From positions 1 to 34,500 of the IMG/VR virus record IMGVR_UViG_3300032116_000727: a stretch of DNA of 34,500 nucleotides, one strand, 5' to 3'. Each line of letters opens with the position of its first letter. Position 1 is the stretch's first letter. Origin of the DNA: a virus. A program made the position numbers and the translations under genes. Positions 1 through 7,357 of this stretch are shown in pieces. The notes under the pieces were generated by a model that was not told the DNA's origin, did not search any database, and saw nothing but the letters and a program-made list of their open reading frames with translations.

Positions 1-89
1 TTATCATAAAACTTTTGAAAGAAGTCAAGAAACGCAATACTGTCATTGCGAGCACCAAAGTGTTGGTCAGTTATAATTGCTACTTTCAA
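1..89 (-). CDS. gp47: gp47-like recombination endonuclease subunit (SbcD/Mre11-type), N-terminal fragment
   Basis: Only the first 29 codons are inside the window; the gene continues past the left edge. The N-terminus reads MKVAIITDQHFGARNDS, which has the metal-binding D-x-H of calcineurin-like phosphoesterases (DQH) and matches the start of gp47 proteins of marine T4-like phages. T4 gp47 pairs with gp46 as the Mre11/Rad50-like nuclease for DNA end processing and recombination-dependent replication. The start is a TTG at 89-87, preceded by AAGGTGG at 103-97 with 7 bases between. It overlaps the TGA stop of the upstream ATPase gene (TTGA), suggesting translational coupling. The position after uvsW and gp55 is the usual synteny. 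The family call is strong despite the short fragment; the rare start codon is inferred. Confidence 0.8.
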   Translation of the reverse strand, partial: MKVAIITDQHFGARNDSIAFLDFFQKFYD

Positions 90-1291
90 ATAAAACCCAC
101 CTTTCTATTTGTTTTAGCGGTATGTGCTTGTTCACTTTGCTGATTGAAGATCTCAGCAATAGAATACTCAACAACCTCACCTGTCTTCTTCTCAGGAATA
201 GTAGTGTTAAGTTTGTTTGCTAATTTATTGGCGTCTTTAATAGACAATGGTTTAAATTCAACAATATCAAAGCATCTTCCTGGACGAATAAGTGCAGAGT
301 CGATGTCACGAATGCTTGGAAGATTGGTAGAGAAAATCATCTTCTTACCTTTGGTTGTCACAAGACCATCACCCACATTAAGGAAACGATGCATCATTGT
401 GTTACCATCACTACGAGATTTTAAGAAGGCATCGCTGTCCTCGAGAACCATAACCTCTGCATCATCTTCGATGAAGCGAGCAAAGAACCCATCCTTCTCA
501 AGGATACCTGCATCATATGTAACGATAGCAGAACAAGAACGATGTGCAAGAAGACCACGAATGAATGTAGTTTTACCAGTTCCAGGTGGACCAATTAAAA
601 GAAGAATATTTGCAGAAGATTCCATATAGCGATCGTAGTAATCGCCAAGAGATTCACCTTTTAAAAATGGATACATTTCTTCAATAGGAAGACGATCACG
701 ATTCAATGGTACGTTAACAGAATTACCATCACTACCATAAATCCATTCGATATAAGATGTAACAACCGAGAAATTAGTTTCAACTAGTTCAATCATATCA
801 TCGGCAAATTGTTCATTACCAAAAGCACGAACTTCTGTTGAATTGCTGTTCACACTAAATTTAATAAAGTTGTGTGTTTCTTGTTCGATAATAAATCCAG
901 AGGAAGAATTAGTTTGAACAAATAGAAAATGTTTGAATTCATTTTCTGCCCATCTCTTCCAAGTATCACGATTACAAAGAACTGTTGTTTCTCTTTGTAC
1001 TGTTGTTAGGTTAGCGTCGACCCTACGACGCATTACTTCAGAAGTTACCAGATCTTCAAAATCTGATACACCTAAGAAAATTTTATCATTATGTGTTTCC
1101 ATAGCAACTTTCGGATTTACCATATTATCGAATACATCCCAAGTATAACCCCTTAGGAATTTCTTATTTTTATTTCTATTTCTAATACCTCTTGTAATAC
1201 GCCTTCTTCTTAATCTTGCATCTCTAATAACTTCTGGATAACTCATCCCGAGTTTTCCAAGTAATTCACTTATCGATTTCGTTGGGCTCAT
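86..1291 (-). CDS. BCS1-like AAA+ ATPase
   Basis: This AAA+ ATPase has a clear core in its C-terminal half. Numbered from the upstream GTG at 1300, it shows Walker A GPPGTGKTT (about residue 237), Walker B VMVLEDSD (about 283-290), sensor 1 FSTNL (about 323) and a second-region-of-homology segment ALIRPGR (about 336). The LED form of Walker B and the ALIRPGR motif resemble BCS1-type ATPases. The N-terminal 200 residues are basic at first and not recognised. I prefer the ATG at 1291 because AGGTGA lies 5 bases upstream; GTG at 1300 would add three residues. It overlaps the end of gp55 by 26 bases and ends inside the gp47 start. Its substrate is unknown. The position between a sigma factor and a recombination nuclease suggests a DNA or protein remodelling role, but that is inference. 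Confidence 0.85.
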   Translation of the reverse strand: MSPTKSISELLGKLGMSYPEVIRDARLRRRRITRGIRNRNKNKKFLRGYTWDVFDNMVNPKVAMETHNDKIFLGVSDFEDLVTSEVMRRRVDANLTTVQRETTVLCNRDTWKRWAENEFKHFLFVQTNSSSGFIIEQETHNFIKFSVNSNSTEVRAFGNEQFADDMIELVETNFSVVTSYIEWIYGSDGNSVNVPLNRDRLPIEEMYPFLKGESLGDYYDRYMESSANILLLIGPPGTGKTTFIRGLLAHRSCSAIVTYDAGILEKDGFFARFIEDDAEVMVLEDSDAFLKSRSDGNTMMHRFLNVGDGLVTTKGKKMIFSTNLPSIRDIDSALIRPGRCFDIVEFKPLSIKDANKLANKLNTTIPEKKTGEVVEYSIAEIFNQQSEQAHTAKTNRKVGFI

Positions 1292-1817
1292 CAGTGTCAC
1301 CTATAAATTCATCAAGAGTCTGTTGTTTCTTTTTTCGCTTTTCTTTTTTTCGTTCCATAAATGTATCGTCAAAGGTATGATTGCTTTGCATAAAGTCAAG
1401 ATATGCATTGTGATATTCTGCATCATCCCCTTCTTGCACTTCAAATGCCTCAAATGGCATGTCTTGAATTAGTTTACCTTTAATATAACTTTGTTTCTTT
1501 TCTTTGGCAATCCTACGTAAAAATGCATAGTAGATAATTTGTGTAAAATAAGCAAAGGGATTATTAGATTTAGAAGGATCAAAGTTATCAATATATTGAA
1601 TACAATTTTCTACACCATCGAGAATCATATCATCTCGATAGGAATAGTTTATAAAATTGGGTTTGTAAGATAAATGCGTTGCGATCTTAAGAATACACTC
1701 ACCAATGTAATTGCTAACAATTGGCTTTGGTTTTCCTTCCGATGTTGCAAGAGAACACTTCGCTCTATAATCTATAAGTGCTTGTAAAAAATCAGCGTTA
1801 TTTACATAATGTGCCAT
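1266..1817 (-). CDS. gp55: Late-transcription sigma factor gp55
   Basis: This is a 183-residue protein, close to T4 gp55 in length. The central segment, with SYRDDMI, NFDPSKSNNPFAYFTQI and FLRRIAKEKK (about residues 60-110), is the hallmark of the gp55 family, a highly diverged sigma70 relative. In T4, gp55 directs host RNA polymerase to late promoters (TATAAATA) together with gp33 and the gp45 sliding clamp. The C-terminus is strongly charged (KKEKRKKKQQ) and ends in an acidic tail, as expected for a polymerase- or clamp-contacting segment. A sigma70-like promoter sits 37-65 bases upstream, so this gene is probably expressed before the late genes. No strong ribosome-binding site precedes the ATG. 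Several matches to its expected target octamer occur elsewhere in the window. Confidence 0.93.
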   Translation of the reverse strand: MAHYVNNADFLQALIDYRAKCSLATSEGKPKPIVSNYIGECILKIATHLSYKPNFINYSYRDDMILDGVENCIQYIDNFDPSKSNNPFAYFTQIIYYAFLRRIAKEKKQSYIKGKLIQDMPFEAFEVQEGDDAEYHNAYLDFMQSNHTFDDTFMERKKEKRKKKQQTLDEFIGDTDEPNEIDK

Positions 1818-1853
1818 GCATTGGATTCTTTCATATAGTTCAAGTTATTTCAT

Positions 1854-1882
1854 ATTATACAACATCTTATCTGTAAAGACAA
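1854..1882 (-). promoter_or_regulatory. Sigma70-like (early/middle) promoter upstream of gp55
   Basis: On the minus strand, TTGTCT (1882-1877) is followed after exactly 17 bases by a perfect TATAAT (1859-1854). The predicted transcript would begin near 1847, about 30 bases before the gp55 ATG. The same hexamers and spacing occur upstream of uvsY, which makes chance less likely. The 145-base gap that holds it contains no convincing gene. Confidence 0.75.
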
Positions 1883-1956
1883 GTTTTATTTTATTACAAA
1901 ATAAATTTGCTTTTTTATTTGACTTGGGGCATAATTCAGGGTGTTGGGGTTCATAT

Positions 1957-1978
1957 CGATACTTAATTAATCGTATCG
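1957..1978. repeat. Inverted repeat at the end of the uvsW-downstream gene
   Basis: CGATAC (1957-1962) and GTATCG (1973-1978) flank a 10-base AT-rich loop that contains TTAATTAA. The structure overlaps the stop codon of the 153-residue gene and has no T-run, so it is not a standard terminator. It may be an mRNA 3'-end stem or a protein-binding dyad. Confidence 0.4.
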
Positions 1979-2424
1979 TTACCTTGTACGAAATTTCGTG
2001 GTATAGTATTTTCTTCTTCTGTTTCATCTTGCTGTAATAAACTCTGTAACATATCAATCTGTTTCACAGCATCTTCGACAGTCATCGTTTCATTATCATT
2101 TAAATGTTCTGTTTTATCTTTCGTCACAAAAGATTGTTTTTCATGTTCAGCAACTATCTTTTGATAATGTGGGATAAACACGTGATGTAATTTTTTACAG
2201 AACATAATATCTTTTTTATGAATAACAAAGATCTTGTCATCTGAGAATTGGCATAAAGGTGATGCAGTTACATGCTCTCGAGAAGTTTCAAATACAGGAA
2301 TAGTTCTTATACACATTGGAGTCTCGAGTAATATACGATCTTCATCTTCTTCTTTAAGAATAGCCATCACTTGCTCGCCAGAAGACAATTTTAATATTAC
2401 GTATAATTCTGAGCCTGTTAGCAT
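1963..2424 (-). CDS. Conserved small protein, possibly Sm-like fold, between uvsW and gp55
   Basis: This is a 153-residue protein of a type I associate with this position in marine T4-like phages, with no established function that I know. The N-terminal half (LYVILKLSSGEQVMAIL, then LLETPMCIRTIPVF) has the short alternating strands of an Sm/LSm-like beta-barrel. It is followed by a conserved-looking stretch with IMFCKKLHHVFIPHY (about residues 75-92). The C-terminal third is charged and probably disordered. It overlaps the end of uvsW by 7 bases, so the two are likely co-translated. The Sm-like suggestion rests only on sequence pattern and could be wrong. An RNA- or DNA-binding accessory role would suit the neighbourhood but is speculative. 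Confidence 0.75.
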   Translation of the reverse strand: MLTGSELYVILKLSSGEQVMAILKEEDEDRILLETPMCIRTIPVFETSREHVTASPLCQFSDDKIFVIHKKDIMFCKKLHHVFIPHYQKIVAEHEKQSFVTKDKTEHLNDNETMTVEDAVKQIDMLQSLLQQDETEEENTIPRNFVQGNDTIN

Positions 2425-3896
2425 AGATCCACCTCTATTATTTTAGTTTTGAATTCTTCTTCAGCATACGTTTTATATCTTTCAGCTGCATGATTCAGAG
2501 TGTGATTCTTCCAAGATTTCCAGTGTAAGTCATCTGCTATATCATATAGATTACATTTAGTTTTTCCATCTTTCAATCTTAATCCACGCCCAATACTTTG
2601 CAGATTGCGGATTTTACTTTTTGAAGGACTTGCGAAAATGACATTCTCAATCGAAGGTATGTTGATACCTGTCGAGAATGTCCCGAAAGAAGCAATGATG
2701 ATAGCATCTGTTTCTCCTTCCGTGATATGTCTAATTGATTCACGATCTGAAGTTTCTGTTCCTCCGTACACAAAGAAAATTTTCCTGGCATCATGAGTTT
2801 TATTTTTAATAAGATCGTAGAGAACTTTGCCGTGTTTTTCAACGAATTGAAAAAGTACCAGCGTATTACCTTTAGAAGTTACTGCCAAGTTACGTATAAA
2901 TTTGTTACGTTTCTCATTAGAAACTAACCAATCTATCTCTTCTTGGTACGTTTTATTTTTGCGTTCCTTACGAATGTCCTCAGAATATTTAAGAATAATA
3001 CACATTATATTTAGGTTAGACAATCTTCCTGAGTCCATTAACGCTTTGGTAGTAGTAACTTTATGCACTTTGCCAAAAACACCCTCAAGAACTAGCCGAT
3101 GAATTTTCTTATCATCTAATGTACCAGTCGTACCAATACGATGAGATATAGTATCCATCTTTTCCATAACACCAGTTAAAGATTTCGCTTTAAAGTTGTG
3201 CGCTTCATCTCCAAACATAACATTAAATTGTTTAAACCAAGCACGTGGCTGGAGATAGATTGATTGCCATGTAGTAATCAATACGTCCTTGCTAAACTCT
3301 TTGGGGAATCCACTGTATAGTTTTTGACAATGAGAACTAACTTGCCATTGATTAACTGAAGAATAATCTTCAAAATCAGAGTACATCTGTTCAACCAAGG
3401 AAGTAGTTGGAACTATTAAGATGCATTTGCGACCTTGATCTAAATGCCATCGCATAATGCTGTATATAATAAATGATTTACCTGATGCAGTAGGAGATAA
3501 TAAAAGAGTTCTTTGTTTATCTAAAGCAGTGGTTATTGCTTCAATTTGATAATCACGTATCTCAATTTTTTCGGGTAGATCTAAAGATCTAACATATTGT
3601 TCTATTTTTTCTGTAGTGTATCCGTGTGTTAACTTTAAATCTGATTTCCAAGTTAACGAATAATTATTTCGTTCGCAGAATTGTTCGACATATTCTATTA
3701 AGCCAATGTAAAGAGTTTTTCTAATTTGATCATATAAACGAACTTTACCATCCCAAAGTCTAGCACGATACTGCGGTGTGAACCTAGCACCTGGATATTC
3801 ATAAGTGAAGAAATCAGATAATTCTTGTTCTATGCTCGCATCAGAAAATATACGAACATATACTTCATCTAATTTTTCTATTGTCAGTATCGCCAT
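2418..3896 (-). CDS. uvsW: UvsW ATP-dependent DNA helicase
   Basis: This is a superfamily 2 helicase. In T4, UvsW unwinds R-loops and branched DNA and drives the switch from origin- to recombination-dependent replication. Visible motifs in the 492-residue form are Walker A SPTASGKS (about 134), DEAH box GDEAH (about 229), the TGTL segment after it, FGTFSTGINIP, and motif VI QSIGRGLR near residue 450. The N-terminal domain with FFTYEYPGARFTP and WDGKVRLYD matches the UvsW N-terminal DNA-binding region. I chose the ATG at 3896 because it overlaps the uvsY stop as TAATG, has AGGG upstream, and gives the usual N-terminus. An in-frame ATG at 3923 would add nine residues inside uvsY. Length is close to T4 UvsW (about 500 aa). 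Confidence 0.95.
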   Translation of the reverse strand: MAILTIEKLDEVYVRIFSDASIEQELSDFFTYEYPGARFTPQYRARLWDGKVRLYDQIRKTLYIGLIEYVEQFCERNNYSLTWKSDLKLTHGYTTEKIEQYVRSLDLPEKIEIRDYQIEAITTALDKQRTLLLSPTASGKSFIIYSIMRWHLDQGRKCILIVPTTSLVEQMYSDFEDYSSVNQWQVSSHCQKLYSGFPKEFSKDVLITTWQSIYLQPRAWFKQFNVMFGDEAHNFKAKSLTGVMEKMDTISHRIGTTGTLDDKKIHRLVLEGVFGKVHKVTTTKALMDSGRLSNLNIMCIILKYSEDIRKERKNKTYQEEIDWLVSNEKRNKFIRNLAVTSKGNTLVLFQFVEKHGKVLYDLIKNKTHDARKIFFVYGGTETSDRESIRHITEGETDAIIIASFGTFSTGINIPSIENVIFASPSKSKIRNLQSIGRGLRLKDGKTKCNLYDIADDLHWKSWKNHTLNHAAERYKTYAEEEFKTKIIEVDLC

Positions 3897-4333
3897 TACA
3901 TCCCTACTAAAAACTTCTTCCACTCAACTGCAGTTTTGATTTGCCAGTCTCTGGCTTTAATTTGTTGTAGGATAGATTCAAGTAGATAAATCATAGTTTC
4001 TAGATAATCTATTTTAACTTTAATTGTAACTAATTCTTTATCGCCTGATAGGAATTCATCCATCTCATTCTTTAATGGTTTAACACCTTGCCATTGTTCC
4101 CAACCAAGATTTGATAGTTCATCACGAGATAGTTCACCACGATACAAACGAAATTTATTTTTTCGTAATAGTAGATAATCTGATTGGAGTTTTGTATGTT
4201 TGAGTTTTATCTGCACTAAGATTTTAACATACTTAGCGTGTAGTTTTGGAGTTGCCGTGGAATTTTCGCCAAGATACTTATCATCAATCTCGCAATCAGT
4301 GTCCCACATTTCTTGCAATTGTTCAATATTCAT
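3896..4333 (-). CDS. uvsY: UvsY recombination mediator
   Basis: This is a 145-residue, highly charged, mostly helical protein. UvsY loads the UvsX recombinase onto gp32-coated single-stranded DNA. The N-terminus (NIEQLQEMWDTDCEID), the central KLQSDYLLLRKNKFRLYRGE segment and the C-terminal helix LESILQQIKARDWQIKTA match the UvsY family pattern, including the I-K-x-R-x-x-x-I-K near the C-terminus. The gene is followed directly by uvsW through a TAATG overlap, the usual pairing. GAGG lies a few bases before the ATG, and a strong sigma70-like promoter lies 28-56 bases upstream, so this gene likely begins the replication/recombination transcript. Confidence 0.93.
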   Translation of the reverse strand: MNIEQLQEMWDTDCEIDDKYLGENSTATPKLHAKYVKILVQIKLKHTKLQSDYLLLRKNKFRLYRGELSRDELSNLGWEQWQGVKPLKNEMDEFLSGDKELVTIKVKIDYLETMIYLLESILQQIKARDWQIKTAVEWKKFLVGM

Positions 4334-4360
4334 AATAACCTCAAGTTTTAGATTACTATA

Positions 4361-4389
4361 ATTATACAGTAATCTTACAAAAAAGACAA
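4361..4389 (-). promoter_or_regulatory. Sigma70-like promoter upstream of uvsY, with overlapping dyad
   Basis: On the minus strand, TTGTCT (4389-4384) and TATAAT (4366-4361) are separated by 17 bases, exactly as in the promoter before gp55. The predicted start is near 4354, giving a leader of about 20 bases to uvsY. A 7-bp inverted repeat (GATTACT at 4351-4357, AGTAATC at 4368-4374) flanks the -10 box and could be an operator. Confidence 0.8.
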
Positions 4390-4396
4390 GTTTGAC

Positions 4397-4921
4397 TTAG
4401 TAGAATTTATAGTATCCATACCTAAATGTTGCATTACCAACTAGGTATTGGACGTCTTGATTAGTTCCTGCAAATTGCAATGATTCTATACCAATTGGAA
4501 ATAAATCATGAAACACTATTGTTCTTGCAGTTTGATTGTTTGAATTTAGTATTTGTAAAGTAGCATCAGAATAGTTTCTTGCCAATTCTGAGTAATTAGT
4601 ATTATCACCATTAATAAATGTTGTATACTGATCGTATGTTTCTGGGAATCCTAATGCAACAATCCAATTATATATCCCAACATAATTTAACATCTGCTCG
4701 TCTACTAAAAAATTAACAGTTAGTTGATCGTATGTTAATGTTTCACCAGGAATTGGTGCTACATTAAATGGGTTACCAAATTCTGGTGCGCCTAAAGTTA
4801 TACCAGGAAGTTGTATTGTTTGACAGAAAAATGTTAAATCAGGTAATTTACTGATGTTAAACATAAACCCATTAGGAGATAATGGATTAACATTTGATGG
4901 GAATGGGCAAGTAGTAGTCAT
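4397..4921 (-). CDS. Tail-tube-fold structural protein (candidate gp3 tail completion protein)
   Basis: This 174-residue protein follows the major capsid gene. It has the pattern of the phage tail-tube superfamily: SPNGFMFNISKLPDLTFFCQTIQLPGI near the N-terminus, a P-G-E-x-L-x-Y-D-x-L-T-V-N-F-L-V-D segment (about residues 60-75), an NWIVALGFP helix, and a closing beta-rich FRYGYYKFY. The same layout is visible in gp19 in this window. Length and position between gp23 and uvsY would suit the tail completion/terminator protein gp3, but a tube-initiator or a minor tube paralogue (gp54-like) is also possible. It sits just after a terminator, has no visible ribosome-binding site, and has no well-placed promoter. 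The nearest in-frame alternative start is at 4864. Confidence 0.8.
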   Translation of the reverse strand: MTTTCPFPSNVNPLSPNGFMFNISKLPDLTFFCQTIQLPGITLGAPEFGNPFNVAPIPGETLTYDQLTVNFLVDEQMLNYVGIYNWIVALGFPETYDQYTTFINGDNTNYSELARNYSDATLQILNSNNQTARTIVFHDLFPIGIESLQFAGTNQDVQYLVGNATFRYGYYKFY

Positions 4922-4935
4922 ATTATTATTTAGGA

Positions 4936-4967
4936 AATAAAAAAGGGGAACCGAAGCTCCCCTTTAA
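4936..4967 (-). terminator. Rho-independent terminator after gp23
   Basis: On the minus strand, arm AAAGGGGAGC (4965-4956), tetraloop TTCG (4955-4952) and arm GTTCCCCTTT (4951-4942) form a 10-bp stem with one G-T wobble. The stem is followed by TTTATTT. It ends about 30 bases after the gp23 stop codon. This is the strongest terminator in the window and marks the end of the capsid transcript. Confidence 0.9.
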
Positions 4968-4996
4968 AGTACCTATCTTACGTAGGTTTCTAACTA

Positions 4997-6295
4997 TTAC
5001 ATCAAGTTAGTAACTTTAACTCTACGATAGTAGTAATTTGCGTTAGCAGTTAGGTTGTCCTGACCAGCTGCGCCATCGTCAAGATTAACGAATGGATTAG
5101 CAACTAGACCGTAACGTGTCTTGAAACCAATCTTTGGCTGGAAGCTGTTTGGATCAACTGCACGAACCATTTGTAGAGGAACGTATGGGCAGTAGAATAA
5201 GCCAGCGTCAAAAGCAGATGCGCCTTTGTAACCAACAACGAAGAACTGAGTAGCAGATACGTTTGCAGTATATGGATCAACATAAACTTTGTACTTACCG
5301 TTTAGAACACCTGCAAAAGTAGTAGAAGTGTCATCAACAGTTAAGTCATTCTTACCAGTTAAACCAGAAGAGTAATCTAGAACACCAGCCATCGCTAAAG
5401 CAGAAGCAACGTCTGCAGAAGTGATGATGATGTTACCACGACCACGACGTGTTTGCTGACCGATCGCATTGGCTTCACGTTCGATTTGGAACATTAAACC
5501 TTTAAATTTCTCAACAGACCAACGACCATTAGAATCAACGTCTAGGTCGAAAGTACCAGCTGTAGCAGTACCAACAGCAGCACCAGCTTTAGCAGTTTTG
5601 TAAATTGTGCGAATAACTTCACGATTGATTTCAGCAAGAATTTCTGTAGAAAGAATGTTGCTTAGTTCGCCTTCAGCGTCAAGACCATGAACAGATTTCA
5701 TGTCTTGTGCTAATTCAACTGAGTACTCAGCTTTTAGAGCACGTGTCTTAGCAGTAACGCTGGTTTTCTCGATTGAGAAAGCCATTGCACCGAAAGAACC
5801 ATCACCCTGACCACCTTGGCCAAGACGCTCGCCATCAGCAGTTGCTAGACCAGAACCAGTAGTTTCAGAACCACTGAAATCATAAGCACCACTATGTGTA
5901 CCTGTACCAGCGAAATCTGTATCGGCTTCGTTGAAAAGAGCTTCGTCACCACCTTGAGTGCTATAACGGCTCTTCATTGCGAAGATTAAACCTGTTGGCT
6001 GAGTCATTGGCTGAACACCGCAAACGTCGTAAGCGATCATTTGTGGCATTGCACGACGGACTAAGCTAATAAGAACTGGGTCAAACTTAGCGAAACCACC
6101 AGTGTCACCATATGAACCAACTGCGTTAGCTGGAGCAGCTTCAAACAACGCTTCACGTTGCTTAGCCATTTCACGCTCTTGGTTCTCTAATAGAACAGCA
6201 GTAACTTCTTTACGATAATTGTCACGAATTGCAGGTGCACCTTCGTGATTTAACACTGGTGCCCATTTTTCGATTAATTGTTGACGTGTTGTCAT
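4997..6295 (-). CDS. gp23: Major capsid protein gp23
   Basis: This is the major head protein of T4-like phages, 432 residues (T4 gp23 is about 520). Recognisable segments are the N-terminal EKWAPVLNHEGAPAI, FDPVLISLVRRAMPQMIAYD, VQPMTQPTGLIFAM, and the C-terminal PYVPLQMVRAVDP with FKTRYGL. The precursor is expected to be trimmed by the gp21 protease: LFE|AAPAN at residues 50-53 fits the (L/I)-x-E|(A/G) rule and would remove the first 52 residues, compared with about 65 in T4. AAAGGA lies a few bases before the ATG. It is the last gene of a gp22-gp23 unit driven by a late promoter at 7355-7348 and is closed by a strong terminator. Confidence 0.97.
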   Translation of the reverse strand: MTTRQQLIEKWAPVLNHEGAPAIRDNYRKEVTAVLLENQEREMAKQREALFEAAPANAVGSYGDTGGFAKFDPVLISLVRRAMPQMIAYDVCGVQPMTQPTGLIFAMKSRYSTQGGDEALFNEADTDFAGTGTHSGAYDFSGSETTGSGLATADGERLGQGGQGDGSFGAMAFSIEKTSVTAKTRALKAEYSVELAQDMKSVHGLDAEGELSNILSTEILAEINREVIRTIYKTAKAGAAVGTATAGTFDLDVDSNGRWSVEKFKGLMFQIEREANAIGQQTRRGRGNIIITSADVASALAMAGVLDYSSGLTGKNDLTVDDTSTTFAGVLNGKYKVYVDPYTANVSATQFFVVGYKGASAFDAGLFYCPYVPLQMVRAVDPNSFQPKIGFKTRYGLVANPFVNLDDGAAGQDNLTANANYYYRRVKVTNLM

Positions 6296-6314
6296 GTTAT
6301 TTCCTTTGCTTTAA

Positions 6315-7313
6315 TTAAATTTTGTTGAGTGCAGATAGATAAGCAGACATTGTTGGATCAAGTTTAACTTGTTTTTCCTCAGTCAATGCTTCTACAGGAG
6401 CATCAGTAACTACAGATTTAACTTCTGTAGGTTTATTTGTGAAATAATTCTCACGAATAGTCTTAACCTTATTCTCAAAAGTTTCAGCATCTTCATAAGA
6501 AAGTTCTTCAACTAATCCCATAAACTTTTCAGTTTCTGTATCAGTCAATCCCTCACTTACTGTCTTAACGATTTCTGCTTTCTTTTGTTCAGCAATATTT
6601 TTGCTTAACTCGATATTAGCAGCAACTTGCTCATTAAGTTTTGCTTCTAGTTCTTCTAATCTAAGTTCCATTTCGCCAAGCGCATCAAACTGTTCTTCTG
6701 GAACATCGATGTAATGCTCTTCAAATAGATTTTTTAGACCAGCGACAAATCCTTCAAGAATGTCGGATTTAATACCACGCTCAAGGGCTATTTCATTCTG
6801 TGCCATCCACTGCTCAGCTACGTAGCCGAGATATCCATCAACTTGTTCAACAAGACCCTCTGTATTCTTTGCAACTTGCTCAGCAAGTTTGCTTTCGAAT
6901 TCTTCTTCAATACGAGCAACTTCTGCTTTTACACGAGCCATAACCGCTGCTTCGTAAATAGTAGTTGCTTTTGTTTTAAATTCTTCTGTTAATTCTTCGC
7001 CATTAAATAATGCATCCATGTCTTCTTTAACAGTATTACCTTGACGAACAGGAGACTGGTCACCATTGTGAGGATTCATAGATCCTGTTGGTGCATTCTC
7101 TGCTTCTTTTTCTTGGTCTACGTTATTACGTGCATTATCTGGATTAGGGGTTTCGCCACCATTAGGAACAGCGTTACCTTTGCGGACTACTGCTTTATCA
7201 GCAGCGACAGCACCATGAGTACCTGGATCGTTACCACCTTCTGATCCATGGACTTTGAATTCATCTAATTTAGATTCAGCCAAAATCTCTGCAATTTTTT
7301 GTTCGATTGACAT
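6315..7313 (-). CDS. gp22: Prohead scaffold protein gp22
   Basis: This is a 332-residue, very acidic and largely helical protein lying directly before gp23, the standard position of the main prohead core (scaffold) protein. Coiled-coil stretches are visible around residues 122-155 and 205-250. The first 100 residues are low-complexity and polar, with a G-N-x-V-P-N-G-G region likely to be disordered. The TIYEAAVMARV segment near 118-128 includes a plausible gp21 cleavage site (IYE|A), consistent with the scaffold being degraded during head maturation. AGGAG precedes the ATG. A perfect TATAAATA late promoter lies 35 bases upstream, so gp22 heads the gp22-gp23 transcript. Confidence 0.92.
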   Translation of the reverse strand: MSIEQKIAEILAESKLDEFKVHGSEGGNDPGTHGAVAADKAVVRKGNAVPNGGETPNPDNARNNVDQEKEAENAPTGSMNPHNGDQSPVRQGNTVKEDMDALFNGEELTEEFKTKATTIYEAAVMARVKAEVARIEEEFESKLAEQVAKNTEGLVEQVDGYLGYVAEQWMAQNEIALERGIKSDILEGFVAGLKNLFEEHYIDVPEEQFDALGEMELRLEELEAKLNEQVAANIELSKNIAEQKKAEIVKTVSEGLTDTETEKFMGLVEELSYEDAETFENKVKTIRENYFTNKPTEVKSVVTDAPVEALTEEKQVKLDPTMSAYLSALNKI

Positions 7314-7347
7314 CGTTTTCTCCTGTAACTGGATAGTTCTATTGAAT

Positions 7348-7355
7348 TATTTATA
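7348..7355 (-). promoter_or_regulatory. Late promoter (TATAAATA) for gp22-gp23
   Basis: A perfect match to the T4 late -10 octamer TATAAATA lies on the minus strand in the 44-base gap between gp21 and gp22, 35 bases before the gp22 start. This octamer is recognised in T4 by polymerase carrying gp55, which is encoded in this window. Confidence 0.85.
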
Positions 7356-7357
7356 AT

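Noticed and set aside
1845-2057. A 70-codon minus-strand frame across the gap between gp55 and the 153-aa gene
   Set aside because: It lies out of frame over the end of a better gene, is Lys/Tyr-rich as expected from AT-rich noncoding DNA, and has a sigma70-like promoter inside it.
3897-3923. Upstream ATG (3923) as the uvsW start
   Set aside because: The extra nine residues lie inside uvsY and have no counterpart in the family; the ATG at 3896 has TAATG coupling and an AGGG site.
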